In this document: positions 9,313-18,588 of the stretch, piece after piece | Position numbering within the stretch: the first letter of the stretch is position 1 | Layout: every line of letters starts with the position of its first letter | DNA from: Paracoccus alkanivorans | Lineage (GTDB): Bacteria; Pseudomonadota; Alphaproteobacteria; Rhodobacterales; Rhodobacteraceae | DNA length: 64,000 nucleotides | Assembly: GCF_003697785.1 (NCBI RefSeq) | Contig: NZ_QOKZ01000001.1 | Coordinates: forward strand, 310,001 to 374,000 | Direction of reading: 5' to 3' | Position numbers and translations under genes: made by a program | Notes under the pieces: model-generated | What the model saw: only the letters and a program-made list of their open reading frames with translations | Databases searched by the model: none | What the model was told of the DNA's origin: nothing

Positions 9313-11163
9313 TCACCCCTTGGCGTGGAAATGATCATAGACTTTCTGCGCCATCGCCGCAGAAATGCCCTCGACCGCCTGCAGATCGGGCAGCCCCGCC
9401 CGGCTCACCGCCTTGGCGCTGCCGAAATGCGCCAGCAATGCGCGTTTACGTGCGGCACCTATGCCGGAGATCTCGTCCAGCGGGTTGGCCATCACCGATT
9501 TGGCCCGCCGCGCCCGATGCGTGCCGATCGCCCAGCGATGCGCCTCGTCACGCAACCGCTGAACGAAATACAGCACCGGATCATTCATCCGCAACGCGAA
9601 GGGACGCTTGCCGGGGCGATGGAACTCTTCTTTGCCGTGATCCCGGTCCACTCCCTTGGCGACACCGATGACGGGCATGTCATCGACGCCCAGTTCAGTC
9701 AGGATGCTTTCGACCGCGGAGACCTGCCCCGCGCCGCCATCGATCAGCAACAGGTCGGGCCATGCCTCGGTCTGCCGGTCGGGATCCTCCTTCAGCAATC
9801 GCTGGAAGCGGCGGGTCAGAACTTCTTTCATCATGCCGAAATCGTCGCCCGGCGTGATCTCGGTGCCCTTTATGTTGAACTTGCGATACTGGCTTTTGAC
9901 ATAGCCTTCCGGTCCGGCGACGATCATGCCCCCCACGGCATTGCTGCCCTGGATATGGCTGTTGTCATAGACCTCGATCCGGCGCGGCGCGGCAGGCAGG
10001 TCGAAGGCCTCGGCAACTCCCGCCAGCAGCTTTTGCTGTGCCGCGCTTTCGGACATGCGGCGGGCAAGGCTTTCGCGGGCGTTGCGCAGGGCGTTGGTCA
10101 CCAGTTCGAATTTCTCGCCCCGTTGCGGCGCGAGAACCTCGACCCTGCGCCCCGCCCGCTGACCCAACACCTCGGCGGTCAGTTCCGGATCCTCGGGCGG
10201 GTGCGACAGCAGGATCATCCGGGGCGGCGGCTTGTCGTCATAGAACTGCATCAGGAAAGCCTGCATCACCTCGTCCTGCGATTCCGCACCGCCGAGACGC
10301 GGATAGAAATCGCGATTCCCCCAGCTTTGATTGCCGCGGATGAAGAACACCTGCACGCAGGCCTGTCCGCTTTCCATATGCAGCGCGATGATATCGGCCT
10401 CGGCCACGCCGCGCGGGTTGATGGCCTGCACGGATTGCACAGCGGTCAGTGCCTTGATCCGATCGCGCAGGGCGGCTGCGCGTTCAAACTCCATCGCCTC
10501 CGATGCCTCGGCCATCTCGCGCGCAAGCGTCGCCTGGATATCGGTTGACTTGCCCTGCAGGAACCGCTCGGCATCCGATACCAGCCCGGCATAATCCTTT
10601 TCCGAGATCCGGCCCACACAGGGGGCACTGCAGCGTTTGATCTGATAAAGCAGGCAGGGGCGAGTGCGGGATTCGAACACCGAGTCCGTGCAATTGCGCA
10701 GCAGGAAGACCCGCTGCAACTGGTTCAGTGTGCGGTTCACTGCCCCTGCGCTGGCGAAGGGGCCGTAATAATCGCCCTTCTCGGACTTGGCGCCGCGATG
10801 CTTCTTGATCTGTGGGAAGGCATGCGACTTGGCGACCAGGATGTTGGGAAAGGACTTGTCGTCACGCAGCAGCACATTGTAGCGCGGCTTGAGCTGCTTG
10901 ATCAGGTTCTGCTCAAGCAGCAGCGCCTCGGTCTCGGTTCGGGTGGTCAGGAACATCATCGAGCAGGTCTCGCGGATCATCCGCGCGATCCGCGCCGAAT
11001 GCCCCGAGGGACGCGCGTAATTAGACACCCGCGCCCTCAGGTCGCGCGCCTTGCCGACGTAAAGCACCGCCCCCTGCGCATCCAGCATCCGGTAAACCCC
11101 GGGGCTGCGCTCGAGCGTGCGAAGATAATCCTGGATCAGCGCGTGGCCGGTCTTTTGGTTCAT
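9313..11163 (-). CDS. uvrC: Excinuclease ABC subunit C
   Basis: 616 residues, full length. UvrC makes both incisions in nucleotide excision repair with UvrA/UvrB. Domains in order: GIY-YIG endonuclease (about 18-95, [20 protein letters not shown]), UVR/UvrB-binding helix (about 205-240, [15 protein letters not shown]), RNase H-like C-terminal nuclease (about 350-540, including [19 protein letters not shown] and [12 protein letters not shown]) and terminal helix-hairpin-helix DNA binding (about 555-612). The start is ATG at 11163. Confidence 0.97.
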   Translation of the reverse strand: MNQKTGHALIQDYLRTLERSPGVYRMLDAQGAVLYVGKARDLRARVSNYARPSGHSARIARMIRETCSMMFLTTRTETEALLLEQNLIKQLKPRYNVLLRDDKSFPNILVAKSHAFPQIKKHRGAKSEKGDYYGPFASAGAVNRTLNQLQRVFLLRNCTDSVFESRTRPCLLYQIKRCSAPCVGRISEKDYAGLVSDAERFLQGKSTDIQATLAREMAEASEAMEFERAAALRDRIKALTAVQSVQAINPRGVAEADIIALHMESGQACVQVFFIRGNQSWGNRDFYPRLGGAESQDEVMQAFLMQFYDDKPPPRMILLSHPPEDPELTAEVLGQRAGRRVEVLAPQRGEKFELVTNALRNARESLARRMSESAAQQKLLAGVAEAFDLPAAPRRIEVYDNSHIQGSNAVGGMIVAGPEGYVKSQYRKFNIKGTEITPGDDFGMMKEVLTRRFQRLLKEDPDRQTEAWPDLLLIDGGAGQVSAVESILTELGVDDMPVIGVAKGVDRDHGKEEFHRPGKRPFALRMNDPVLYFVQRLRDEAHRWAIGTHRARRAKSVMANPLDEISGIGAARKRALLAHFGSAKAVSRAGLPDLQAVEGISAAMAQKVYDHFHAKG

Positions 11164-11463
11164 GGCATCAGATTGGTGATTCCCGCCTCGGGCTGCAAGT
11201 TCCCGAGACCGAATGCAAGCGTTAACCTTTCCACGGAATCTGTGGATAACTCTGTGGAGAGGCTGTTAGGGGGCAAGGCTTTGTCCTGCAATTGTTACGG
11301 TTTTGTTACCGTGCCTAAAAGTTAAGCAATAATTAACTTGGTTGAAAACAAACATTTTTTTATCTTCGCTCGCCAAGAGGCTGAAAAACAGGCAAGAATC
11401 TGTAATTCGCGTGAGCGGGATTTTCCACGGTGGACAAGAGGTGACGTCAAGCAGTTTCCGCAG
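11164..11463. promoter_or_regulatory. Non-coding region upstream of uvrC with one consensus DnaA box
   Basis: This 300-bp AT-rich gap holds one perfect DnaA box (TGTGGATAA, 11241-11249), a 7-bp inverted repeat AAGTTAA/TTAACTT (11319-11339) and a T-run. No gene is seen. It presumably holds the uvrC promoter. Confidence 0.4.
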
Positions 11464-12240
11464 TTATCGGTGTCCCTGTATATCCGGCGTCCGCCAGCCC
11501 AGATGCTGCCCCCCATCGACGCAGATCAACTGCCCGGTCACTGCCTTGGAATCCAGAAAATATGCCAGCGCGCCAGTCACATCCCCAGGATCCGCGCCCC
11601 GCTGCAGGATCGTCGCAGCACGCTGTGCGGCAAAATGATCCTGGCTTTGCCGGGTGCCTATCAAGGTCGGACCGGGTCCGATCGCATTCACGCGTATCCC
11701 CGGTGCCAGCGCTTGCGCTGCGGTGCGGGTCAGTGCCCATAGCCCCGCCTTTGCCAGCGAGTAAGTCATGAATTCCGGTGTCGGCTTGAGCACCCGTTGA
11801 TCAACCATATTGACCACCAGACCCGTCGCGACCGGCTCGCCTGCATCATCGATCTCGGCGGGGGCAGCTTGCGCGGCAAAGCCCTGTATCAACTGGAAAG
11901 GCGCCCGCAGATTCGAACCCATGTGACGGTTCCAACCCGCCAGCGTGGCGCTGTGGATATTATCGTATTCGAAGATCGAGGCGTTGTTCACCAGCACCGC
12001 CAGGCGGCCCATGCGTTCGACCACCTTTGGGATCAGCGCGGCCGTGGCGCCCTCGTCCAGCAGATCTGCCTGGAAAGCCTGCGCCGATACTCCCATGGCG
12101 CGGACATCGGCCACGGTCGCCTCGGCGTCGTCGGCAGAGCGATCGTAATGGATTGCAACGTCGTGACCTCGCCCGGCCAGGCAAAGCGCCATGGCGCGTC
12201 CCAACCGCCTTGCCCCGCCAGTCACCAATGCAACGCTCAT
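11464..12240 (-). CDS. SDR-family oxidoreductase, pteridine-reductase-like
   Basis: 258 residues from the ATG at 12240, whose ATGA overlaps the stop of the antiporter gene. Short-chain dehydrogenase signatures: TGGARRLG (NAD(P) binding, residues 7-14; the Arg pair favours NADP), NNAS near 85, and the Y-x3-K pair in TYSLAKAGL near 165. NNASIFEYD and the MVDQRVLKPTPEFMTYSLAK stretch resemble FolM/pteridine reductases. Likely role: NADPH-dependent reduction of a pterin or similar carbonyl; the substrate is inferred. It is last gene of the sppA-like operon. Confidence 0.85.
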   Translation of the reverse strand: MSVALVTGGARRLGRAMALCLAGRGHDVAIHYDRSADDAEATVADVRAMGVSAQAFQADLLDEGATAALIPKVVERMGRLAVLVNNASIFEYDNIHSATLAGWNRHMGSNLRAPFQLIQGFAAQAAPAEIDDAGEPVATGLVVNMVDQRVLKPTPEFMTYSLAKAGLWALTRTAAQALAPGIRVNAIGPGPTLIGTRQSQDHFAAQRAATILQRGADPGDVTGALAYFLDSKAVTGQLICVDGGQHLGWRTPDIQGHR

Positions 12241-13163
12241 AGCAACACCCAGACATAGGCTGCGTAACCGGCCAGAAACACCCCTCCCACCGGGCGTGTT
12301 ATCGGAATGCCGCGAAACAGGAAAGGCGCGAGCAGCAGCGAACTGCCCAGCATCACCCACAGGTCGAAATGCATCATCTGGGGTGGAACCGGCAACGGTG
12401 CGACGACAGAGGTGATACCAAGAATCGCAAGAATATTGAAGATATTCGAACCAACCACATTGCCAAGCGCCAGATCGCCGCGCCTGCGCACAGCAGAAGC
12501 GACCGAAGCCGCCATCTCGGGCAGCGAAGTGCCCACCGCTACCAGCGTCAGGCCAATCACTGCCTCGCTGATCCCCATCAACCGGGCGATATCGCTCGCC
12601 CCCATTACCAACAGATGCGCCCCCACCGGCAGGGCGATCAGTCCGCCGATCAGCCATATCGCGATCTGCCGCCCCGTCGCGCCCGGTTCGGCCCCTTCGA
12701 CCTGCTCCGGCCTTTCAGCCCGTGCAGTTGAAATCTGCCGCCACAGCACCGCGGCTAATACCGCCAGAAGCACGAAGCCTTCTACTCGTCCGATCTCGCC
12801 CGTAAAGGCCAGCGCGATCAGCAATACGGAAGATGCCATCATCATGACCCAGCTTGCGCGCAGGTCATGCCCCTTCGTGGTGATCCCCGAGATAAACGCG
12901 GATGCCCCCAAGATTATCAGCACATTCGCGGTATTCGAACCCACTACATTGCCAAGCGCGATATCGGTCGACCCCGTTAGCGCCGCCGACACCGAAACCA
13001 GCAATTCCGGCGCGGAAGTGCCGAAAGCCACTACCGTCAGTCCGACAATGACCGGTGCGACTCCAAGCCGCAACGACAGGTTCACCGCCCCCTTGACCAG
13101 CAGATCGCCACCCAGAACCAACAGAACCAACCCGGCAAACACCAACAGCAGATCAACGATCAC
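12237..13163 (-). CDS. Calcium/sodium:cation antiporter (CaCA, YrbG-like)
   Basis: 308 residues, about ten membrane helices. The duplicated alpha repeats of the CaCA superfamily are visible: FGTSAPELLVS near residue 48 with GNVVGSNTANVLIILG, and VGTSLPEMAASV near 210 with GNVVGSNIFNILAILG. It exchanges Ca2+ (or another cation) for Na+/H+ at the inner membrane. The GTG start at 13163 lies inside the end of the 39-residue peptide gene, and the stop overlaps the SDR start, so all four genes form one coupled operon. Confidence 0.94.
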   Translation of the reverse strand: MIVDLLLVFAGLVLLVLGGDLLVKGAVNLSLRLGVAPVIVGLTVVAFGTSAPELLVSVSAALTGSTDIALGNVVGSNTANVLIILGASAFISGITTKGHDLRASWVMMMASSVLLIALAFTGEIGRVEGFVLLAVLAAVLWRQISTARAERPEQVEGAEPGATGRQIAIWLIGGLIALPVGAHLLVMGASDIARLMGISEAVIGLTLVAVGTSLPEMAASVASAVRRRGDLALGNVVGSNIFNILAILGITSVVAPLPVPPQMMHFDLWVMLGSSLLLAPFLFRGIPITRPVGGVFLAGYAAYVWVLL

Positions 13164-13272
13164 GTTTATTTATCCCCAACAGTTTCAGCAGGAACTTGCG
13201 GAAGCCGGGCCCGCTGACCAGCGCCAGAATGACCATGACCAACAAGAAGACGATGACGAAGCGGACGCTCAT
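13153..13272 (-). CDS. 39-residue single-helix membrane peptide
   Basis: Short frame between the S49 protease and the antiporter. The ATG at 13272 overlaps the protease stop (ATGA) and its TGA (13155-13153) lies 8 nt inside the antiporter start. Sequence begins MSVRFVIVFLLVMVILALVS and ends in a basic GFRKFLLKLLG-type amphipathic tail. One N-terminal membrane helix (5-20) is clear. Tight coupling on both sides supports a real gene. It could modify the protease or antiporter; nothing more can be said. Confidence 0.7.
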   Translation of the reverse strand: MSVRFVIVFLLVMVILALVSGPGFRKFLLKLLGINKRDR

Positions 13273-14078
13273 CCTCTCGCCCCGAAGCTGGCGAAGGCCG
13301 CACGTTCCTCGGCGGCATCCAGCACCGCATCGGCTGACAGCCCGAGGCGGCGGAAAAACGGCTTGCGCGGGCTGTGAACCGAGAACCGGACCTTATCGCC
13401 ATAAAGCTCCTTGATCCTCGGGACGAGATGACCGATCCCATCGGCCAGCCCCAGATCGACGGCTTCACGGCCGGCCCAGAACTCGCCGGTGAACAGATCA
13501 CGTTCCTTGTTCAGGCGCTCGCCGCGCCGGGCGATGACATGTTCCTTGAAAGCCGCATGGATTGGCTCGAGCACATTGCGCAACCGTTCGACATCCTCGG
13601 GATTTTCGGGGCGGAAGGGATCCAGCGTCGATTTCGAGCGGCCCGCAGTATGCACGCGCCGCTCGATCCCCCAACGTCCGATCAGCTCGTGAAACCCGAA
13701 CCCGGCCGAGATCACTCCGATCGAGCCCAGGATGGAACTGTCATCCGCCCAGATATCGTCCGCCGTACAGGCCAGCCAATAGCCGCCCGAAGCCGCGACA
13801 TCCTCGACAAAGGCATGAACGGGAATCCCGGTCTCATTTGCCAGTCGCCTGATCCGTGCAGCGATCAGCGACGATTGCACAGGCGAGCCGCCGGGAGAGT
13901 TGATCGCCAGGGCGACGGCAGCGGGTTTGCCCCGACGAAACGCCCGCTCGATCAACGGAGCAAGCGACGCATCGTTTAATCCGCCGCCACGTCCGGCCAT
14001 GCCGATGGCACCCTGCAAGCGAAGGACCGACACACGCGGTCCCCGGCCCGGAAATCGATTGAGAAATGGAATACGCAT
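13269..14078 (-). CDS. S49-family (SppA-like) serine protease
   Basis: 269 residues, the short single-domain form. The nucleophile motif is ASGGYWLA (Ser near residue 103) after INSPGGSPVQSS near 60; the general-base Lys is probably in AGRSKSTLDPF. No clear signal peptide or membrane helix is seen, so it may act at the cytoplasmic face on signal-peptide remnants or misfolded membrane proteins. First gene of an overlapping operon with the membrane peptide, antiporter and SDR reductase. Confidence 0.9.
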   Translation of the reverse strand: MRIPFLNRFPGRGPRVSVLRLQGAIGMAGRGGGLNDASLAPLIERAFRRGKPAAVALAINSPGGSPVQSSLIAARIRRLANETGIPVHAFVEDVAASGGYWLACTADDIWADDSSILGSIGVISAGFGFHELIGRWGIERRVHTAGRSKSTLDPFRPENPEDVERLRNVLEPIHAAFKEHVIARRGERLNKERDLFTGEFWAGREAVDLGLADGIGHLVPRIKELYGDKVRFSVHSPRKPFFRRLGLSADAVLDAAEERAAFASFGARG

Positions 14079-14180
14079 GCGGCTTCACATATGCGCGTCC
14101 CCGGCATCCGGCAAGGCGCGGCCGCGTTTTTCGCTCATTGCGTGAAAACGGCGGCAATCAAATCGTTACAATGGAGGTTC

Positions 14181-15206
14181 TCAGGCTCCGGGTTCCCGGA
14201 TCGTATCGCCGGGCATGAAGGTAGGCGTCATCTGGATCACCCGGCTTTCCGGCGGTGCTTCCTTTCCCGCGACCAGCCTTGCGGCCCGTCGTCCGATCTC
14301 TACCCGCCGCGCGTCCGTGGTGGTCAGCCGCACTGGCAGCCCGTCCAGCAGATCCACCCCGTTGAAGCCCGCCAATCCCAGGCCATTCGGGATATCATAA
14401 CCCCTGTCCAGGCAGTGCAGCAATCCGCCGGCACCGATCATGTCATTCGAAAAATACAGGAAATCCAGATCCGGGGCGCGGACCAGGATCCGCTCTGTCA
14501 ACTCGCGCCCCTTCAGCAACGAAGAACCGCCCTGGTAATATTCACGCGCTTCAAGCTGCACCCCGGCGGCTGCCAGCCCCTGCTCGAAACCTTCCATCCG
14601 TTTGCGGGCGCGATGATCTTCGGGCATATGGGTGCCGACGAATCCGATCCTTCGATAGCCCGCCTTCAAGATCCGCGCCGCCATCTCGCGGCCGGCACGG
14701 ATATGCGAAATTCCGACAAGCGTATCGATGCCCTCACCATCGGTATCCATGATCTCGACCACCGGGATCCCCGAATTTCCCAGCATCGCGCGGGATGCCT
14801 TGCTATGTTCCACCCCGGCAAGGATGACTCCCGAAGGCCGCCATGACAGCATGTCATAAAGCACCATCTCCTCCCGCGCCGGAGAGTAGTTGGTCACTCC
14901 GATCACCGGCTGTAATCCGGTATCGTCGAGTTCGGCAGAGATCCCTCCCAGCACATCCGGGAACACCAGGTTGGACAGCGAGGGAATGACCACGGCGATA
15001 AGGTTGACCCGCTGGCTCGCCAGTCCGCCGGCAATCTTGTTGGGAACATATCCCAATGTCTTGGCGGCTGTCAGCACCTTTTCCCGCGTTGCCGCCGAGA
15101 CATCGCCGCGATTGCGCAGCACACGGCTGACCGTCATCTCGGATACGCCGGAAGCCTCTGAGACATCACGTAGGGTAAGCGGACGACGAGGACGAGGATT
15201 GTTCAT
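14181..15206 (-). CDS. LacI/GntR-type transcriptional regulator
   Basis: 341 residues from the ATG at 15206; the in-frame extension upstream is unlikely. N-terminal LacI helix-turn-helix (about 9-55: LTLRDVSEASGVSEMTVSRVLRN, then the hinge helix NKIAGGLASQR) is followed by a periplasmic-binding-protein fold (60-335) with IAVVIPSLSNLVFPDVLGGI. Resembles gluconate-type (GntR) repressors. No sugar operon is adjacent in the window, so the target is unknown. It lies just upstream of, and reads away from, the tRNA used by the prophage. Confidence 0.9.
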   Translation of the reverse strand: MNNPRPRRPLTLRDVSEASGVSEMTVSRVLRNRGDVSAATREKVLTAAKTLGYVPNKIAGGLASQRVNLIAVVIPSLSNLVFPDVLGGISAELDDTGLQPVIGVTNYSPAREEMVLYDMLSWRPSGVILAGVEHSKASRAMLGNSGIPVVEIMDTDGEGIDTLVGISHIRAGREMAARILKAGYRRIGFVGTHMPEDHRARKRMEGFEQGLAAAGVQLEAREYYQGGSSLLKGRELTERILVRAPDLDFLYFSNDMIGAGGLLHCLDRGYDIPNGLGLAGFNGVDLLDGLPVRLTTTDARRVEIGRRAARLVAGKEAPPESRVIQMTPTFMPGDTIREPGA

Positions 15207-15307
15207 GTGCTGCCGGTGAAAGTAGGATGACAAACGGATGTTAGCGAACATCAATGCGCACGACAACCTTGCCAATCTCTTTTAATCCGGCCAAAACAGC
15301 CCGGCAT

Positions 15308-15384
15308 GGCCCCGTGGCTCAACTGGATAGAGCAGCCCCCTCCTAAGGGGCAGGTTACAGGTTCGAATCCTGTCGGGGTCACCA
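15308..15384 (+). tRNA. tRNA-Arg (anticodon CCT), prophage integration site
   Basis: 77-nt cloverleaf with encoded CCA. Acceptor GGCCCCG pairs with CGGGGTC (one G-T pair); D arm GCTC/GAGC; anticodon arm GCCCC/GGGGC with loop CTCCTAA, anticodon CCT; T arm ACAGG/CCTGT with loop TTCGAAT. The 3' 47 nt are repeated at 57362-57408, so the element integrated within the gene and restored its 3' half. Confidence 0.97.
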
Positions 15385-15385
15385 T
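15338..15385. repeat. attL (48-bp tRNA-Arg core)
   Basis: Identical to 57362-57409. It begins CCCTCCTAAGGGG in the anticodon loop and ends at the base after CCA; the flanking bases differ at both ends, which defines the core. Confidence 0.95.
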
Positions 15386-15564
15386 TTAAAAGATTATGAT
15401 TTAACACAAAATTCCTCGACACTGCCCGATTTCCCTTTAACCCTATGCGGCAGAACGTGGCATGAACGCGCATAGAGTTGTGGCACAAATTTGACACAGC
15501 GATTCCCGATCTGTTCGCGCTTCGGGCAGTTGCCATCCAACTCTCGCCGCGCCAATACCTCCCC

Positions 15565-15756
15565 ATGAAAACGACCCACGACGACAAGACATTCACCCTG
15601 ATCGGAAAATACTGGTCAGGAACCTATCCAATCGAACAACTGGATGAACAGCTCGCGTTCTATCGTGGAATGCGGGATAAGTTCCCTAAGGCTGGAAACA
15701 GCTATGACGCTCCGATCGAAGCCCTCGAAAGGCTAGCGAAAGAGATCAAAGCATAG
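15565..15756 (+). CDS. Small hypothetical protein at prophage left end
   Basis: 63 residues from the ATG at 15565 (MKTTHDDKTFTLIGKYWSG). Soluble and charged, with LDEQLAFYRGMRDKFP and a helical C-terminus ending AKEIKA. The ribosome binding site is weak. It is the first possible gene inside attL and is convergent with the frameshifted frame at 15766. No family is recognised. Confidence 0.5.
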   Translation: MKTTHDDKTFTLIGKYWSGTYPIEQLDEQLAFYRGMRDKFPKAGNSYDAPIEALERLAKEIKA

Positions 15757-15765
15757 AGATTCGGA

Positions 15766-15953
15766 TTACCCGATGCTCTCCAGGTCATCGCGCTGATAGA
15801 AGAGCTTCCATTCCTCTTCGACCCACTCTTCCTCGGCATGCCTCTGCCCTTCGTGTACGATGACCCGCACCGGGCCCTTGATGGCGATCGCTCGATCCTT
15901 GGCATGCGCGATCGCGTCGTCGCGTTACTCTCCGTCGGGTCGTTATTCGGCAT
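15766..15953 (-). pseudogene. Small phage frame broken by a one-base shift
   Basis: A strong RBS (GGAGG) precedes ATG at 15953 (MPNNDPTESN). The protein-like remainder (AIKGPVRVIVHEGQ, then EEEWVEEEWKLFYQRDDLESIG, stop at 15766) is in another frame. The 188-nt span is not a multiple of three, fitting loss of one base. Joined, the two parts would give a 62-residue acidic protein. Alternatively translation starts at an internal GTG, giving a shorter product. Confidence 0.45.
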
Positions 15954-15957
15954 ATTA

Positions 15958-15988
15958 CCTCCTTTCGGGCATGAAAAAACCCGCCGAA
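15958..15988. repeat. 31-bp RBS/terminator repeat, left copy
   Basis: Matches 26069-26099 at 30 of 31 positions. It contains, on the leftward strand, the T-run side of a terminator and the GGAGG of the next gene. Both copies sit directly behind one of the two SGNH-like paralogues. Confidence 0.85.
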
Positions 15989-15999
15989 AGGACGGGTTA
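15972..15999 (-). terminator. Intrinsic terminator after the SGNH-like gene
   Basis: Leftward strand reads AACCCGTCC-TTTC-GGCGGGTT followed by TTTT; the stem is slightly imperfect. It lies 28 nt after the stop at 16027. Confidence 0.7.
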
Positions 16000-16026
16000 G
16001 ATAGATCAAAATTGGAAATCACGAGT

Positions 16027-16779
16027 TTAGGCGGAAGCTCTTTTCCTAACTGAAACCCTGGATAGTTCCTCGGCCAATACATTCAGCATGATGCCCCCAA
16101 AGGCGGCATTCATATGTTCGGTTTCATCTTCGTGATGCTCTTTCAAGTCATCAGATCCCACGCCTTCAAGTCGCACCGAGCCGACAGAATATTCGCGTCG
16201 CGTTGCCATGCCTCCATTCAGCGTGCTATCTGGCTGACGCAGCAATCTAGCGGAGAAATCGTCAAAATAGGCATCTTGGCTGGTTTCGATCATGCTTGCG
16301 TATACTGACTCCGGAACCTGAACTGGATCAAGAACGGCCGCGAGTGGCGCGTGCATCACAAAGATCGGAGCGGCACAAACTGAACGAAGAACACCTATGA
16401 CCTGATTAATTGTTTGGCTAGTCCAGTAGTCCCTGACTGTCGCTCGCCGAACTTCCGATGAATACTGATCCGAGGCAAACGTCGGCACAAGACTTTGCAC
16501 CGCATAAGATAACCCTCCTACAAGGAACGCGTCATACTTATCTAATTCAATATTAATAAGCCCGCCACTGGTTTTCTGAAGATACCTTTCCACGCGCGGC
16601 GGAGCGATCAACTTTCGTCCGCTTTGATCCGTGGCGAGCTTCGTCAACATACGTCTCGGAGCACCGAAAAATGTAACATCATTGTTCTTGAAAAAACTGT
16701 CATTCCCGTTCATCGCAGAGCGCAGGCAAGCAATATGCGAATTACCAACGATACAGAGCTTCATATTGGTGCCTTTCAT
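16027..16779 (-). CDS. SGNH-hydrolase-like protein (copy 1 of two prophage paralogues)
   Basis: 250 residues. N-terminal MKLCIVGNSHIACLRSAM fits block I of an SGNH fold (GxSH, candidate nucleophile Ser). Conserved with the protein at 26157-26831: RDYW-x16-AAPIFVMHAPL, YASMIETSQ, FDDFSARLLRQPDSTLNGGM and a C-terminal MNAAFGGIMLNVLAEEL. The ATG at 16779 overlaps the GSCFA stop (TGATG), and a second ATG at 16764 has AAAGG upstream. The family and esterase activity are inferred. Pairing with a GSCFA protein and glycan enzymes suggests polysaccharide acylation or deacylation. Confidence 0.7.
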   Translation of the reverse strand: MKGTNMKLCIVGNSHIACLRSAMNGNDSFFKNNDVTFFGAPRRMLTKLATDQSGRKLIAPPRVERYLQKTSGGLINIELDKYDAFLVGGLSYAVQSLVPTFASDQYSSEVRRATVRDYWTSQTINQVIGVLRSVCAAPIFVMHAPLAAVLDPVQVPESVYASMIETSQDAYFDDFSARLLRQPDSTLNGGMATRREYSVGSVRLEGVGSDDLKEHHEDETEHMNAAFGGIMLNVLAEELSRVSVRKRASA

Positions 16780-17825
16780 CAGGTACTACTGAACGCTCCA
16801 AGCAATTCCTCCTCGCAGACCACATCTACCTTGCTCTGCTTGATCTTTCTGTGACGGCGCTTAGGGGGTGCTTTGCCGAACTTCTCTTCTTGGCACTTAA
16901 AAAAGGAAGACATAACAAAATTAACCCCTTCTTGATGCACACTTCTCATGTTTGGCTCGAAGAACGCACCTTTAAATGCGGGGCTGTTGATGATCTCATA
17001 GGAGGGGAAATAATCAACAAATCGAACAGATTTGGCCAACTGACCTGCAACTGCACGAAGCACCGACTTGGAATGCATCGTCGCAACAAGGACATGTTTA
17101 TCGCTTGCGGTGGCAGTAAGCGGAACAGGAGATACGGTCAAGATAACTCGCAGTTTCCGATTCATCTTGCGCATGATTTTAAGCGCTTGCCTTAAAGACT
17201 TCAGCACCTGATTATATTCCAAATTTTCGAATATATGGTCTTCTGGATTGAAAGTACCCGCCAAGGTTCCAGGGCAAACCGGATACTCATAACCCTGTTT
17301 ATTAACCCAACGTTCAGTCAGTCCCAGCGTGAACACGAACACATCGGACTCGGTTACAGAGCGTCGAAATGCCTCGAGCGTTATGGCTTGGGAGGCGCGC
17401 AGTTCCTTGACAGAAGCGAAGCCAGATGGTTCGACAGCCGGGCGGAATGGGTCAAAGAACCGACCGTCCTTTTCCCAAATCTCGTCTGGCATTTTCGCTT
17501 CGCCTGTAGCCCATTTAAGCCACTGAAGCAATAGAGGCGTAGTGTAGATGTTGCCTGTGCGGCTGGAAAACACCTCGTAGTTAAAACGTTTTCGGCTCTC
17601 ATCGCTCAGTCTTTTTGGCGGCATCTCTGTCTGGAGCCACGACATACCACGCGAGACCAGTGCTCGCCCGAAATGTTGCGCAAAGCATGAACCATAAGTG
17701 GAAACACGATGCCGTGGCAGCAACCGGAACTTCGGAACGGTTAACTCGTCGATATCGAACATGCTGCGACGACCGACGGCTTGGGCCCAAAATGCTTTTG
17801 CTGGTTGGGATTCGTATGGATTCAC
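16779..17825 (-). CDS. GSCFA-domain protein
   Basis: 348 residues, GTG start at 17825 with GGAGAGG upstream. The name-giving motif is present as YGSCFAQHFGRAL (near residue 44), with TLGLTERWV near 168 and LTVSPVPLTAT near 235, as in the GSCFA family (SGNH-related, found beside polysaccharide genes). The C-terminus is basic (PPKRRHRKIKQSK). Likely acts on a glycan or its acyl groups; chemistry is unproven. Its stop overlaps the start of the smaller SGNH-like gene, so the two are co-translated. Confidence 0.88.
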   Translation of the reverse strand: MNPYESQPAKAFWAQAVGRRSMFDIDELTVPKFRLLPRHRVSTYGSCFAQHFGRALVSRGMSWLQTEMPPKRLSDESRKRFNYEVFSSRTGNIYTTPLLLQWLKWATGEAKMPDEIWEKDGRFFDPFRPAVEPSGFASVKELRASQAITLEAFRRSVTESDVFVFTLGLTERWVNKQGYEYPVCPGTLAGTFNPEDHIFENLEYNQVLKSLRQALKIMRKMNRKLRVILTVSPVPLTATASDKHVLVATMHSKSVLRAVAGQLAKSVRFVDYFPSYEIINSPAFKGAFFEPNMRSVHQEGVNFVMSSFFKCQEEKFGKAPPKRRHRKIKQSKVDVVCEEELLGAFSST

Positions 17826-18023
17826 GCGCCCTCTCCTCTCAAATCGGTTGCATTCATAAATTTAACTCAATTGCCCACTGCGAGCTAAAACCGTTCATCC
17901 GAAGCACTGATCGGTCGAAAATCGCAAACAGTCAAGTCTTGCTCCCAAACTCGTCATCTGTCTGTCGTGTGCCCTGCTTGATAGAAACGCAGGGTAATTG
18001 ACCGAACGGCCTGCTGATCGACA

Positions 18024-18448
18024 TCAGTACAGGTAGGACCGAAAGGTCATCTTCTTGTTGATCCGATTTATGGTATTCATCACAACCAACATTCCCCATG
18101 TGGCCTGCCGCATGATGGGATGTTTGCCTGACGAGTCAAGCAGGTCAAGTGTTCTTGCGGCCAAATGGTGGCTTCGGTCGGGGTAACGGCCGAAATTGCG
18201 CATAGCCGCCCATAGACCGATTGCCGGAACAGCCCGCCAAGCCGGTGACAAATGTTCTTGCCGATGCGATTGTCGCGCAGGACCGCAGCTGCGAGATCGG
18301 ACAGGCCAAGCGCGTCATCAAGCTCGCGGATCACCAGGAGGCCGCCATCGGAACTGATCTGCGCACCGCGAAACTCCAGCCGCACACGACGGTCGAAATC
18401 AACCCGATTACCCCGGTCTGAACCTAAACCCGCTGGGTGAACCGTCAT
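18024..18448 (-). pseudogene. IS1380-family transposase remnant
   Basis: The first ~95 residues (VDFDRRVRLEFRGAQISSDG, then GLLVIRELDDALGLSDLA and HRLGGLFRQSVYGRL) match the N-terminus of IS1380-type DDE transposases. After that the frame runs into unrelated sequence and stops, so about 300 residues, including most of the catalytic domain, are missing. It lies in the middle of the cargo region between the GSCFA gene and the GT61-like gene and may mark how foreign genes entered. Confidence 0.8.
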
Positions 18449-18588
18449 ACTCGCCTCTCGAAACCATCAACTCCCTGATTTATATAGGATATACTTCGAT
18501 CGGGACAGCAAAAATGCTGGATCACTTGGCGAATGCGGGCTTATATCGGTACAAAAAAATCGCACACTATCTGAATTTTAGTTACGTC

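Noticed and set aside
9310..10548. 412-codon rightward open frame antisense to uvrC
   Set aside because: Fully inside uvrC, His/Arg/Pro-rich with no domain; typical antisense shadow in high-GC DNA.
15282..15596. Leftward frame across the tRNA gene
   Set aside because: Antisense to a clear tRNA and attL.
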